A stretch of 64,000 nucleotides of DNA, taken from Thozetella sp. PMI_491 (taxonomy: Eukaryota > Ascomycota > Sordariomycetes > Chaetosphaeriales > Chaetosphaeriaceae). The position numbers were made by a program, and so were the translations under genes. The stretch spans positions 186,001-250,000 of the forward strand of contig MU270095.1 in NCBI GenBank assembly GCA_021432635.1, read 5' to 3'. The notes beneath the pieces are model-generated. The model searched no databases, was not told the DNA's origin, and worked only from the letters and a program-made list of their open reading frames with translations. Of this stretch, positions 1 through 11,155 are shown one piece after another (position 1 is the first letter of the stretch; every line of letters begins with the position of its first letter).

Positions 1-1610
1 CATGAAAAAAAAGAGACTAGATTTCGGAACGGCTCTTTGCCGGAATGGTGTGGAAGGTGGTAAACGCAGTAATCCTGCCGCCCCCAAACCCTGTGGATGT
101 GTGTCGACGCTCTCCGGGCTCGACAGAGTGAGCAACATGACCGTGGTTCGGCAAGTCATCATTGTACACTCTGCCTGCTTTGCTGTGAATAGGAGCAGGT
201 ATGTAGACGCTCCAGGTACACCTGGTGCAGGCTACGGCGTTGGCCGCTCTGCCTGCTGTGGAAGACGACGGCGTCCCTTCTGGCACACGATCGCTGCAGG
301 TAGGCTCGGCCGATGCTGATGGAAGGCTTCCACCACACACCCACACCCACATGTACACGACATAACATTCACACGGGTCATCTTCGTCGGTTGAGTCGTT
401 GCGGCTGACCATTCCTTTTTTTTCTCCCCTTCAATTCGAGTAGCTCGGGGATCCAAGCTGTTTCGTTCCGGCCAGCTCGATCCCGGCCTAGCCCTTCCCC
501 CCCCCCTGCTGCGTCGGGGGTGAGGCGCCGCGGCAGTACATACATGATCAGGATCGACAATGGGCTTTCTCCGCGACTCTATCTGCCTGACCAGACTGCC
601 GGTAGGCCTGCAGCGTCCAATACGAGCAGGGCTGCGGCTTCCAGGGACCTTTTAGCGCCCGGCCATAGGACCGTAGTTCGGGTAACAGCGGCCGGTTGGG
701 CAGAGCACGCGGTGGCTGCTAGCCAGCAGCAGATGACAGGTAACTTGGCGTAACTTGGCCCCATTCCCTGTTGATTCCCGGGATGGTGGAGGTAGGCGTA
801 ACTGCATACCTACGGCGCAGAAAAGTCCACTGTCGGGGATGCCGTGTGTCCTGTCTTTTGAGACCATATAGCCGAGGAGTGCAGCAGCTCCGGGCCATCG
901 CAAGACTGCACACGCGCGCGTGCACACACACGCAAACACACTCGCACGTCGCCAACGTTCGCGTGGTGTGATTCTCTCAAATCCCCCTCCCGTCCCCTTC
1001 CCCCCCCCCCCCCGGGCCGCCCCCCCTTTCCCCTCCCCTCCCCCCCCCTCCCCCCCCCCCCCCCCTCCTCCTCCTCGGTAGAAGGCTGACAGGCGCCCCG
1101 AGAAAGATAAGAGGTCGAAGACCCCTGTCGGGTGGGTCCATTGGCCGTCTATAGATGGCAAGTTGTGATGGTGGGCATCCCTCGCGCTTGTGTAACGGTT
1201 CCCCTCCGCCGCACTCAATCTTCTCTTTCCTCGGCCCCAAACTCTTGTACCAAGGCGTCTCAGCAAACCTGGCGAATAGACGGTCCTTTACCAGACACTG
1301 TCACATCATGCCCTTGTGGCCGGCCCTGCCAGGCAACCAGGAACAAAAATGAAACCCTGGACGGGCAGACGGCCTGACAGTCTCGACTTTTGCTGCTAAT
1401 TTGCCAAGATCCGAGTGCGCCTAGTACTACCCTGCCGAGAGTTTATTATACCCTCCGACCCCGGGACTGCCCCCCCTTCCCCCAGCTTCGCTTCTTTCCC
1501 CCTCCCTCCAAAGGCAGCCCCGGGGCTCGCGGACCGGATCTGCCCTCGTCGGCGACCACAGACCCGTGAGCCGTTCACGACGCCGCACCGCGCCGCATAG
1601 CGCTGCGACC
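1..1610. other. Intergenic/upstream region of the Clr5-domain gene
   Basis: No conserved reading frame is visible here. Short open frames on both strands have low-complexity, unlikely protein sequence. The stretch holds an alternating CA/CG-rich segment around 905-945 and a long C-rich tract (981-1076, listed separately). It ends in a pyrimidine-rich leader just before the start codon at 1611, as is common in ascomycete promoters. It presumably contains the promoter and 5' UTR of the downstream gene. Confidence 0.6.
981..1076. repeat. C-rich homopyrimidine tract, interrupted once by GGGCCG
   Basis: Nearly pure pyrimidine run with several C stretches of 8-15 bases, broken at about 1014-1019. 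The complementary strand has many G runs and could fold into G-quadruplexes. It lies about 540 nt upstream of the Clr5-domain start codon. Similar G/C homopolymers recur throughout the non-coding parts of this window. Confidence 0.85.
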
Positions 1611-3223
1611 ATGGACGATCCGACCAAGAAGAAGTGGGCGTCCCATGCCGATTGGGGAGTCTACAAGCAGACCATTATTAATCTATACGCCGAGAAGGAG
1701 CTGGAGGAGGTGATGGAGATCATGGAGAAAGACCACAACTTCTATTCAACGTACGCCCCCGCCGTCGCCTCCTGCTCGACAGCGCTGACCCAGACCCCGC
1801 AAACAGGCGCAAAATCTACAAGACCAAGATCAAGGAGTGGGATGTGGGCAAGCGCCTCAACGACGACGACATGCTGGTCATCCTGCACCTCCGCGCCCAG
1901 CGCGAGGCCGCCAGCAAGCAGTCCGAGTTCTGGCTGATGGGCAAGCGTGTCAACGAGCAGAACATCCGCCGCTACCTGAAACGAAAGCCGCAGATCCTCA
2001 CCAAGTTCCAGCGGGGTCACCGCGCGCCCCCGGCCCTTGGGCGCGTGACCTGCGTCACACCGCCGCCGCCGCCCGACTCGGTGCGGCGCCTCCCCGGACC
2101 GTTGCTCGAGGGCGAGATCCTCTTCGCCGACTGCCGCGACTTCTGGCGCTCATCCTTCGATTCGGGCCAGTGGATCCTCGACCCCAACGGCGTCTGCATG
2201 GGCCAGCGGGCGGGCCGCTGGGGCACCGACAAGGCCGAGAACATGCTAAGCAAGTTCTACGCCGCGGCCGACCTGCTCAGCCGCTCCGATTTTTCCGGCG
2301 CCTTAAAGGTGATGGACCTCGCCTTCCGGGAGACAGGCCAGCTGCTGAAGCTCGACGTGCCCATGATGTTCCCCACCCTGCTGCTGATCTTCAGGCGGCT
2401 CGACTTGCGCAGCCAGCACGACACACTCAACATCTTCCGCAAGTACATCCAGAGCCAGGCGGCGGCACTCGAGCACGGGAACCCGCGCTTCCGCTCCTTG
2501 CTCCAGAACGTCTGCGCCGTCGAGGCGGAGCGATACCGTGATATCCTCCCGCGGCTGCTGGAGCTCATGGTAGATGCGTCAGACGAGATGTACGGCGTAG
2601 GGAGCAGCCTGAGCTTCGACGTCTACTTCGCCCGCTTCGCCGGCTACGTCGTCCGCGAGGATTCGACGGAGCAGGTACGCAGCCTCAAGGCCGAGCTCGA
2701 CAAGCTCCCGCCGGACCAGGTACGGGGGCCGTGGGTGGCCAAGCACGAGCGGCTCTACGCCTGGAAGGCCGCGCAGTTGCTGTGCGACCAAAAGCGCTAC
2801 GATGAGGCGCTCGTCGAGCTGAAGGCGATCGAGAAGACTTTTGGGCCTGACGACGACACTAACCTCTCGCGCCATTGGCACTTCGTCTCGATAGTGTACC
2901 GAAACCGTGGCGACCTGCCCGACGCCGAGCGGTACCTGCGACGGGCGCTCAAGGTCATCATAATGCGCAAGGGCGGCCCGGACGTAGACTCGGTCCAGTT
3001 TGGCAGCGCTAAGCTGGCCGAAATCCTCGACATGCTGGGGCGCACAGAGGAGGCGGAGAATGTGCGGGAGTACAGCCGCAACTACATCGAGGCCGTCGCT
3101 AGCCAGGTGCACTGGGACTGGGACGAGTTCAAGCGGAGGACCGCCGTCGAGCCGGTGCGGATCCCGTCGCCGGACCTCTCCGCGACGCTGCAGGCCTCCG
3201 ACCCGGGCTCGTACGCCGAGTAA
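1611..3223 (+). CDS. Clr5-domain protein with helical-repeat C-terminal part
   Basis: Two exons, 1611-1750 and 1807-3223, give 518 residues. The 56-nt intron has donor GTACGC, a GCTGAC branch site and acceptor AACAG. The start was chosen because the Clr5 domain begins a few residues after it (WASHADWGVYKQTIINLY). The domain continues across the splice into RKIYKTKIKEWDVGKR, so it spans roughly residues 9-60. Clr5 is a short helical, putatively nucleic-acid-binding domain at the N-terminus of many uncharacterised fungal proteins, named after a fission yeast silencing factor. The rest (about 120-500) is helical, with TPR-like stretches such as the segment around YDEALVELKAIEKTF and DLPDAERYLRRALKVI. 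No catalytic motif is seen. A nuclear or regulatory role is inferred from the domain only. Codons are strongly GC-ending, as in the other genes here. Confidence 0.85.
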
Positions 3224-4799
3224 ACTACCTTTACCCAAAAACAAGATACCCATTTCGAGGCTCCACGCACGGAGCCTCTTGCGCTTTGCGGCTTCTGACG
3301 AGTCATTCTAGGACCCCCGGCTACCAGCACGCACACACCACTGCGGCGAGAAGCGCTGCCCGGGGGTCCAGGTACCCCGGCCCCTGGTCTGAAATCTTCA
3401 TTTCTCCCGGGGCTTTCTATGGATCGGACGGCTTAGGATGACATGATATTCGAAGTCCGCTCTAGACCTAGAAAGATTCTGGACCGGCCCAGGAAAGAAT
3501 GGAGAATGGCACCTGCCGCAGGAACCGAGAGCTGCCCTTTGGACTCGGGCGCCGCCGCGAATTCGCAAAACTGCGGCGCCGAAAGTCGGAAAGGTGCGCG
3601 CCGGGGACGGGACAACAACAGAGCGAGAGGGAGGGGTTGCCGGAAGGCGAACAAAAGGCGAGGCGCTGCGGCTCGCGCTGCATGCCAGAGAGAGCAGGCT
3701 CGGTGCTGACACCAGACCCGGTGCTTGCGAGCCCGTGGTGGCTGAAGCGCACGCTAGTTTGTACATATGTCGTGGTCAACGGTTCTGTGCAGAGCGAGAG
3801 AAGCCCAACAAAGCTATCGTTATCTCCGGATTCCACACCCGTCGCTGGAGCCGAAGCTCCCCGCCTCAGGCGCTCGAGCCAAGCCGAAGCGCAGACGGCT
3901 CTGCATTCCGTATTCTGCAGATAACTACGGAGTAGATAGACAGTAACTATCGAAATGTGCAAGTGCCGGATAAGCCAACCCGGTCGCTATGCGGAGTAAC
4001 AATAAACCTCGCCAGACCCGCGCTGGGACCTGCCTGATAAGGCGCAGCAGGTCCATTGGTGGTGGGCTGAGGAGGACGGTTTCCCCTCAACGGCGCTGGG
4101 CAGCTCCTCGCTATCTAGAGTCATCACTGGTCATCACTGCAGGAACAATGACATCATGCCCGGATACGGGCCCCCGGGCTGCGCTGAGGGGGGAAGGATC
4201 GCCAATGGCCTTCCTTACGATTGCCCGCTTCCCTGTAGATTGGAGAATTGGAGACAAAACTGGCCAGAAGCCAGGCGATTGAGGCGTGGCATAGCAACGC
4301 CAAGACTTTCGAGCTTGTCCCGGCGATTCCATCACGTTTCAGAAGCTGCCCGCAGGCGCTCCAACGACGTCGCCCGCCTCACCTACCTGACCTACCTGCT
4401 GCGGTTGACGCGTGTCCCCCAGGATCGCCCGGCACCGAGCGGCAGGTGCAGAAGTTGCAGTTACATAAAAAAGGGCTTGCACCGCGGGGAACGGACCAGA
4501 GGACGGGCTCGGGGTCACTAGAGATCGATCTGCCCGGTGGCATAAGACCCGGGGCTCAGGTTGATCGAAGTTTCAGATTGCTCGCTGCCCAGGCTCCTTT
4601 GCGCGCTGCGACCATCCGGGACTCTGTATCCCAGCACTGGCTTTCCCCCTGCCAAGCAAAGCAAAGCGGACTGCCGTCATCGAGCCTGCATATATATATC
4701 CCCAGAGATAGCCGACTGGGAGAGGCCGCAGCCGGGGGTTTGGGAAACGCTTTCCGGCAGACAGGATATTTTGCAGGTCACGACAGAAGCGAGCCCGCC
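3224..4799. other. Intergenic region between Clr5-domain gene and sugar dehydrogenase gene
   Basis: No recognisable gene. A frame open from 4248 runs into the dehydrogenase coding sequence, but the part before 4800 has no domain and would bury the signal peptide, so I treat it as untranslated. The region should contain the 3' UTR of the Clr5 gene and the promoter of the dehydrogenase. Confidence 0.6.
4690..4699 (+). promoter_or_regulatory. TATA-box candidate for the sugar dehydrogenase gene
   Basis: CATATATATATCC sits about 100 nt upstream of the ATG at 4800, in a suitable place for a TATA box of an inducible secreted-enzyme gene. This rests on position and sequence only. Confidence 0.45.
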
Positions 4800-6438
4800 A
4801 TGCATCGCTATCTCGCGCGAACAGCCGTCGCGGCGTGCCTCTATGCCGCCAGTGGGGCCGCTCAGACCACGACCGAGGGCTCCTCGGCTTGCCCGACGGT
4901 GCTAACACCGTCCTACTCGGCCCCCGTCGTCGGCGGCGGGTACACGGCCCAGCTCATAGCCGGAAACCTCCAACGGCCCCGCGGGATCCTCTTCGACTCC
5001 AACGGCGCTCTGCTCGTGGTGCAGCAGGGCGTCGGTATCTCCCACATCACCTTTGACGACAAGGGCGGCACATGTCTGATTGCCGGCCAGACGACCAGCC
5101 TGCTCGACAACAAGGACGTGGGTGCTTCCCCGCTCTCTCTACCTCTCTACCTCACTCCCTCGCCGAGCCGGCACATCATGCTAACCGAGATGGCCTAGCT
5201 GACCCATGGCATCGAGCTCTCGGAGGACGGCAAGACGCTCTACGCCTCCAGCTCGAGCCAGGTCTTCTCGTGGGCGTATGACGCCAGCGGCCCGTCGGTG
5301 AGCAACCAGCGGACACTCATCCAGAACATGAGCAACGCAGACCACGTCACGCGGACGCTGCTGCTGTCCCGCAAGCAGCCGGGCCTCCTGCTCGTGTCCC
5401 GCGGCAGCGGCGAGAACATCGACGAGCTCGCGTCCCAGGACAACTCGGGCGTGTCACAGATCCGCGTCTTCAACGTGACCAACATGACGGACAACACCGT
5501 CTACGACTACCCCAGCCAGGGCATGATGCTGGGTTGGGGCCTGCGCAACAGCGTGGGCGTGGCCGAGGAGCCCACGACGGGCAACATCTACAGCGTCGAG
5601 AACAGTGCGGACCAGATCAAGCGCGATGGCACCGACATTCACCAGGACAATCCCGGCGAGGAGATGAACTTCCACGGCACCCTCGCGAGCGATGATACCA
5701 AGGGGAACCACGGCGGCAACTTTGGCTATCCCGAGTGCCTCGCCCTCTGGAGCACGGACGGCGTGCCCAACCTGGGCTCCATGACCACCGGGAGTCAGTT
5801 CTCGCTCGAGCAGACGGACGATGTGAACGACGATTTGTGCTCGAAGCGGGTCGCACCACGTCTGACCTTCCAGGTAAGCAAGCTGCTGAACCCGCCCTCC
5901 AAAACTACCCCGTCTTCCCCCCCACCCCGGAGCACGTCGCTTACCCCCTTCTCAGGCCCACACAGCACCCTTAGACATCAAATTCACATCTAACGGCACA
6001 CTCGCCTATGTCACGTTTCACGGAAGCTGGAACCGGGACGTGCCGGTCGGCTACAAGCTCTCGGTGCTGTCCTTCGCCAACGGCGAGCCGACCGAGGCCG
6101 CTGACAGCAAGACGGCGGCCAAGGATGTGCTCAGCAACCCAGACGCGTCGCAGTGCCCGGACAAGTGCTTCCGCCCGGCGGGGCTGGCGCTGGACTCCCA
6201 GGGCCGCATCTTCATGACCAGCGACTCGACCGGCGAGATCTACGTGCTGCGGCAGGCCGACATGAGCGCCACGGGCACGGGCACCTCCTCGAGCACCGGG
6301 ACCCTCGTCACCTCGACGAGCGGCACGAGTCCCAACGCCGCGCCGGGGGCCAGCGTCCCGCACGGCCAGGAGTGGCTGCTGCTCGGGCTGACGCTTGCGC
6401 TGTCCTTTGTCGGGAGCGCTTTCTTCTTCGTCGCCTAG
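4800..6438 (+). CDS. Secreted PQQ-type sugar (pyranose/sorbosone) dehydrogenase, AA12-like, probable GPI anchor
   Basis: Three exons (4800-5117, 5199-5873, 5956-6438; introns of 81 and 82 nt, both phase 0) give 491 residues. Residues 1-21 form a signal peptide (MHRYLARTAVAACLYAASGA). The body matches the glucose/sorbosone dehydrogenase beta-propeller family. Typical segments are the GWGLRNSVGVA stretch followed by SVENSAD, then NPGEEMNFHG, a GGNFGYPECLALW segment, and FHGSWNRDVPVGYK early in exon 3. Fungal members with this pattern form CAZy family AA12, which oxidises sugars using pyrroloquinoline quinone at the cell exterior and can feed electrons to cytochrome or lytic monooxygenase partners. 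The C-terminus is a Ser/Thr/Gly-rich linker, a plausible omega site near SPNAAPGA, and a hydrophobic tail, which fits a GPI-anchor signal. No CBM1 or cytochrome domain is present. Substrate and cofactor are inferred from the family. Confidence 0.85.
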
Positions 6439-6973
6439 TGTGCATGTCTTTTTTTCTCTCTCGGGACTGAATGCTCTTGCGATGGACTCGCCATGCCGAG
6501 CGATGCTGGGTATACAGGGCGGGGCGGGCCGGTCAGGTTGGGCAAATGGCGTTGCGAAAGGCAGTCACTGGGAGACCAGATATAGATGGTCTCCAAATGG
6601 GTTCGCTGGGTCGGTCGGGTATGGCACCCAGCCTGTGGGCTTTTCAGGTGATTTTATCAACGGCCTTAACGAAGTCTAAATCATAACGCATTTATCACAT
6701 GTGATCGTATTTCGAAGAGTCTGATGCTCCCGCGCGGTGGGCATGAAACGGTGAATATTCTATGGTGCTTCTCCCCAGTTCGCTCCTCCCCTGAGCCCGA
6801 GGCTCTCCGACGACGGTCTGGGTGCGTACGAAGGCATTATCCATCGTCCAGCCGTTTTGCGATTGCATCTCGCTTCCTCATAACAGCATTGGATTGCGGA
6901 GTCATAAAATCTTTTGTTTTCTGCAGAGCCTTCGGGGCCCCCGACCAACGCCAAACGAAGAACGTTATGCCAG

Positions 6974-7052
<79 letters not shown>

Positions 7053-7069
7053 GCGCCACCCCGTCTCGC
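6439..7069. other. Convergent intergenic region (dehydrogenase / SEC13)
   Basis: Both neighbours end here, so this is 3' UTR and terminator sequence for two transcripts. It holds the CAA microsatellite immediately beyond the SEC13 stop. I see no other feature. Confidence 0.7.
6975..7052 (+). repeat. Perfect (CAA)26 microsatellite in the SEC13 3' region
   Basis: Twenty-six uninterrupted CAA units (78 nt) end 17 nt from the SEC13 stop codon at 7070. They read as UUG in the SEC13 mRNA and as CAA in read-through from the dehydrogenase side. The long homopolymeric Asn/Gln/Thr or Leu/Val frames it creates are artefacts, not genes. Confidence 0.97.
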
Positions 7070-8282
7070 TCACTCCTCCATCGACTTAACGCACTCCCAG
7101 TCTCCTTTAAGGTTTTCCTTCCACAGCGTCACCTTGTTGTCGCCGCCGCTGACAGCCAGCACGTTTCCGCTGAGCGACCAGCTCACACGCCAGACGACGG
7201 CGTCGAACTGTAGCACCTTGCTGGTCCACTGGCCGGGGCTCGCGACGTCGCTCGTCCAGATGCGCACAGTCCTGTCCTGCGACGCCGACGCGATGTAGCT
7301 CTTCTGCAGCACGGTCGGGCTCCAGGCCACGTCGCGCACCCAGTCAGTGTGGCCGGCAAGGGGCTCCCGCTCCTGCTTGTAGCCGTTGGTGGCCGGATCG
7401 AAGACCCAAAGCTTAAGAAGGTTGTCGCAGCCGCCCGTCACGAAGCGCCTGTTCCCCGCGGCGCCGGGGCCAGGGTTGCTGCTGACGATGCTGCCCGGGG
7501 TGGTGGCGGGCGCCCACGAGACCGAGTTGACGCCCAGACCATGGGCAGGGAAGATGTTGTGCTCGAAGCCGTTGTCCTTGAACTCGAGAACCGAGACGTT
7601 GCCGTCGGAAGAGGCGCAGGCCAGCAGGCAGCCAGCCTCGTGGGGAGACCACGACACGATGTTGACTGAGGCCTTGTGCAAAGCGAAGTCGAAGATGCGC
7701 TGCCAGCTGCCGCTCTGCTCGCGCCAGATGAATACCTTGCCGTCGTAGCCCGCGCTCGCCAGAATGTTGCCGTATTTGGGGTGCGCCCAGGCGACAGACC
7801 AGACAGCGCCTTCGTGCCTGTGCGGATACCGCGGTCAGTCGAGAGTTCGAGCCTAGCGCCCGCCAGGGCGGTGTGTATTCGATTCCACCTACCCCTTCAA
7901 GGTCTCGATCAGCCGTTGTGACTCGCCCTCGATCTCGAAGATCTTGATTGTCCGGTCGGAGGAGCAGGTAGCTAATCTTCGGCCGTAGTAGTCGAGGACC
8001 GCATCGTGCTGCGGGCGAGCTGTCAGCTGGATACTCGAGCTTGTTCGACGTAGACGGGAAGCTCAAAGGGTCGGCCCGTCCGTCAGCTGCCCATCCAGGA
8101 GTTTCTTACAATCATGTCATCGTGGCCAGAGTTGGCAATGACCTGCGGGCCGCTCGTCTGCCGGAAATGTCTGGGTCAGCCAGAGCCGCAAGAGGCAGAA
8201 GAGGGAGGGGGAGGGGGAGGGGGAGCTCCCCAGGGCCAGCAGCCGCGGGAGTGGATGTAGAATATAGGGTCGTCCTCACCAT
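7070..8282 (-). CDS. sec13: SEC13, WD40 subunit of COPII coat and nuclear pore Y-complex
   Basis: Four coding pieces on the minus strand, 8282-8280 (ATG only), 8157-8110, 8008-7893 and 7817-7070, give 304 residues. The ATG is followed at once by donor GTGAGG, and exon 2 starts [16 protein letters not shown], which fits the conserved SEC13 N-terminus. Introns are 122, 101 and 75 nt. The chain is an almost complete SEC13: [18 protein letters not shown], then a [16 protein letters not shown] stretch, [28 protein letters not shown] and [11 protein letters not shown]. These are six WD repeats that need a blade from SEC31 or NUP145C to close the propeller. The family works in ER exit-site vesicle coats and in the nuclear pore scaffold. 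The gene is convergent with the dehydrogenase and divergent from the PEX20-like gene. Identity is very secure; only the one-codon first exon is inferred. Confidence 0.95.
8203..8223 (+). other. G-quadruplex-type motif in SEC13 intron 1
   Basis: Four G runs of 3, 5, 5 and 5 bases separated by single A residues lie on the plus strand, so the intron RNA of SEC13 is C-rich here. It is inside the 122-nt first intron, about 57 nt downstream of the start codon. Folding is inferred from sequence only. Confidence 0.7.
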
Positions 8283-9765
8283 CTTGGCAAATAAGGCTCT
8301 CTGCAGTGCAGAGGGCAACAAGTGAGTGGAATTGAAGGGTCTGGGAAGGCAGGTTGGGTATCTGTCAGGGAAAGGAGTTTGTAGCAAGCTGTCGACTTGC
8401 CAGCGCGTCGAAATTCAGATGCTCCAAGTTGCCAGCAAGCACATCTAGGGCGCACGGACCATACATACGTCCGGTTTCCTTGTGGGGTGGTGGTCCCGAT
8501 AAGATAAGAGTGGTGGCGCCTACTCCAAGCGCCCATCCGTAAAGGTGCCTTCCCTGGCCCAGGAACACACGACTGTCGACTGTCGACAAGCGTCTTTGGG
8601 TCCTTTGTATGTATGTATGGCTTTCTCTGTTTGCCGGTGACTCCAGCACCCCACCTCATGGCTCTTACTTGTTGAGAGCCAACCAACAGAACGGTATTGT
8701 GCCCACTTACAGGCTCTCATAGGAGGTTGCGACGAGGCAGCCACAGTAGACAGAGTATTTGAGAGTACAAGGCAAAGGTCTTCATTGTGACATCGAATCA
8801 AATGCCGGCTCTCTCGTTGGCGGAGCGCATCTTGTTCGCCTTCATGCGGCCTACAACACCAGGTATATGTCCGCCAAGCTGCGCGGATCCCTGATGATGG
8901 AGTCTCGCTCGAGTTGTCCCTTGAAGTCTGAAGTTCATACGCAGCAGGCCGACCAGGCCCTCCGAGCCTGGACCCGGTCAATCTTGAGGACAATGGCGGC
9001 CGTGCAGCTTTATTCAGCATCGCGGGAGAATGGGAAATGGATAAAGCGCCTCCATTAGCGGAGCGCGTGATCACGATGGTTAGCCGCCTTACGCCAATCC
9101 GGGGTAAGGGACCTACCTCGGCAGTGGGCCCGCTTTTCACCGAGTGGCGGCAGCTACCGAGGGGACTTTCACAAGCCTTAGCCGACGTCGTTCTTCCGGA
9201 CACTCAACTTTGCCCGTCGCATCTCTCTGTCCACCTTTGCGCGCACCACTCCGTGCAGGTATTTTAGACGTCCTTTAGGCTACGATCCACGAGTGAGAGC
9301 AGCTGTGTGCGCACTTCTCTCTCTTGTCGAGTTCCGGCCCCGCCTTTAACCTCGCCGGTGACGACTGGCGAATCTATCCCTGGGGCGCCGAGCATCGCGG
9401 CCGATCCGTTCCGAGCTGGACGATTCGACTCGCTCGCACTGAGCGCGCAACGCCCTCTCGACAATGCTCTGAAGACCAACAATAAAACGAGGATAAAGCA
9501 ATGCCTCTTGGCCGTTTCTCCCTTTCTCCATTGTTCTAACACCTATGAATATCGCGCCTCAGCTATCCTTCTGAGTCCACCCACTTTCTACCTCGCAAAC
9601 TCCACATCGCGGCTCCCTTCTTCAACGCCGCCGCCCTCAGTTATCCTCATCATCCTTGACCGAAATAGCACTTCGAACCTTTTTTTATTTATTTTTTACA
9701 TTCTCTCCGAGTCACCCTCTTGCCCCAGAGACCTCAGATAACTGCTCTCTCACCAAGCAGCCATC
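8283..9765. other. Divergent promoter region between SEC13 and the PEX20-like gene
   Basis: No gene is recognised in 1.48 kb. It must contain both promoters and 5' UTRs. The PEX20-side leader (about 9640-9765) is T/C-rich, as usual upstream of ascomycete start codons. A short TGTA tandem lies near 8606-8618. Short open frames here show no domain. Confidence 0.6.
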
Positions 9766-10955
9766 ATGTCTGATGTCTGTGGCCCCTCCAACGCCGGCAA
9801 GAGCCTCGTGACGCACGCCGAGCGCGATCGTTCACTCCATCAGGATCGGTTTGTCAACCGGCCATCAGGCGGCGGCGTCGCCGATGTAGGCAGCGTAAGT
9901 CTTCTCACGAGTGACGGTGCCGCTCCCCAAGCATCCCATCTGACACCGAGCAGTCGTTCCACGCCCAGGCCCAGCGCGCCAACGCCGCTGCTGCGGAGAC
10001 TAGCTACCAAACCTTCATGAATACTCAGGTCACCATGCCTACCCCAGGCCACGCATTCACTCCCATGAATGCTGCCGCCACTCTCCAGGCAACCAACGCC
10101 GAGGCTCTCGCCCGCGCCCCCTATGGCGGAATCGTCCAGCCACAGATGCCTCCTTCGTTCCACCCTGCCGGCGGTGCTGCTTTCAGCGCCTATCCCGCGG
10201 CTCGTGTCGATGAGTCTGCTTGGGTTCGTGATTTTGCCAACAGCCAGGTCGGCCCAGCCGCCAGCACCAATGTGGCCGCGATTACCCCAGCTCTCCGCTC
10301 GGCCGGCCTGCCTCCTACAGCCATGAATCCCGCTATGATGCCCGGCGCAGCGTTTGCTCCTATGCATACCGGCCCTGGCTATTTCTCGAACCCGTACGCT
10401 ATGGGTGCTGGCCCCTCTCACTTCACCCAGCTGAATGACGCCAGCCACGTCATGGCGCCCGCGCACCCCATCGTGGCCGCCCACAACGACGAAGCTCAGT
10501 TCAGCGATGCCTTCGCCGACTTCGCCGACGCTAAGTTCGACGACGACGTCACAGACACCTCAACTGTTCGCGGCGAGACCACTGAGGCTTCTGACTTCCA
10601 GGCTGAGATGGACAAGTGGATGGCTGAGCACCACCCGCGCAATGAGACCAAGGACTACTACATGGACGATATGACCGCCACAATGAATTCCCTCGCTCTG
10701 GAGCAAGAGGTCAAGGAGGCTCTGGCCGAGGAGCCAAAGATCCAGCAGGACCAGGAGCTGAAGCGTGCCGCTGCCAGCATCCTCGACTCGGTCGCCGACA
10801 ACACGTCGCAGAAGTTCCAGCAGTCGAGCTTCCTTGCGCTCATGAAGCGCATCGCAGAAGAGCAGGTCGTCCTCAAGGGCGAGGACCTCGTCGAAGCTGC
10901 AACGGGCGCCGCCTACAAGGTGTCCCTCGAGCCCGCCCAGCCGACCAAGGAGTAA
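9766..10955 (+). CDS. PEX20-like peroxin (PTS2 import co-receptor family)
   Basis: Exons 9766-9894 and 9954-10955 (59-nt intron, GTAAGT...GAGCAG) give 376 residues. The N-terminus MSDVCGPSNAGKSL with RDRSLHQDRF resembles filamentous-fungal PEX20, including the early cysteine (Cys5), which in PEX20/PEX5 proteins is the mono-ubiquitination site for receptor recycling. A WVRDF motif (W133-F137) is a WxxxF-type motif for docking to PEX14/PEX13. Near the C-terminus (about 317-345) the segment SILDSVADNTSQKFQQSS followed by FLALMKRI matches the conserved PEX20/PEX5 region. PEX20 works with PEX7 to bring PTS2 cargo into peroxisomes. The middle is Ala/Pro/Met-rich and unconserved, and only one WxxxF motif is clear. 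It could be the sole PEX20, or a divergent paralogue. Confidence 0.7.
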
Positions 10956-10986
10956 ACCGGGACAGTCTGGTCTGCCTACATCATAG

Positions 10987-11155
10987 TCGCCATCAGTACC
11001 TACACCACTATCGCCATCAGTGTGTCTCCAATATCATCACTGTCAGTGTTTACACCACTATTGCCATCAGTGTTTACACTACCATTGCTATTAGTGTCTA
11101 CATCACCACCGCCATCGGTGTTTGCACCACCATCGCCATTAGCTATCACCATGTA
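10987..11155. repeat. Degenerate 24-nt minisatellite, about seven units
   Basis: Units resembling TCGCCATCAGTGTTTACACC plus ACTA begin at about 10987, 11011, 11037, 11061, 11085, 11109 and 11133. The last four starts are spaced exactly 24 nt and the third unit carries a 2-nt slip. It begins 32 nt after the PEX20-like stop codon. On the minus strand the array reads as an eight-residue repeat ending in (N/D)T. Confidence 0.85.

Noticed and set aside
4248..4799. In-frame 5' extension of the sugar dehydrogenase
   Set aside because: It would place the clear signal peptide at residues 185-205. There is no domain in the extension, and a TATA candidate lies at 4690.
6760..7298. Long Asn, Gln, Thr, Val or Leu homopolymer frames on both strands
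   Set aside because: They are translations of the (CAA)26 microsatellite and flanks, with no conserved sequence.
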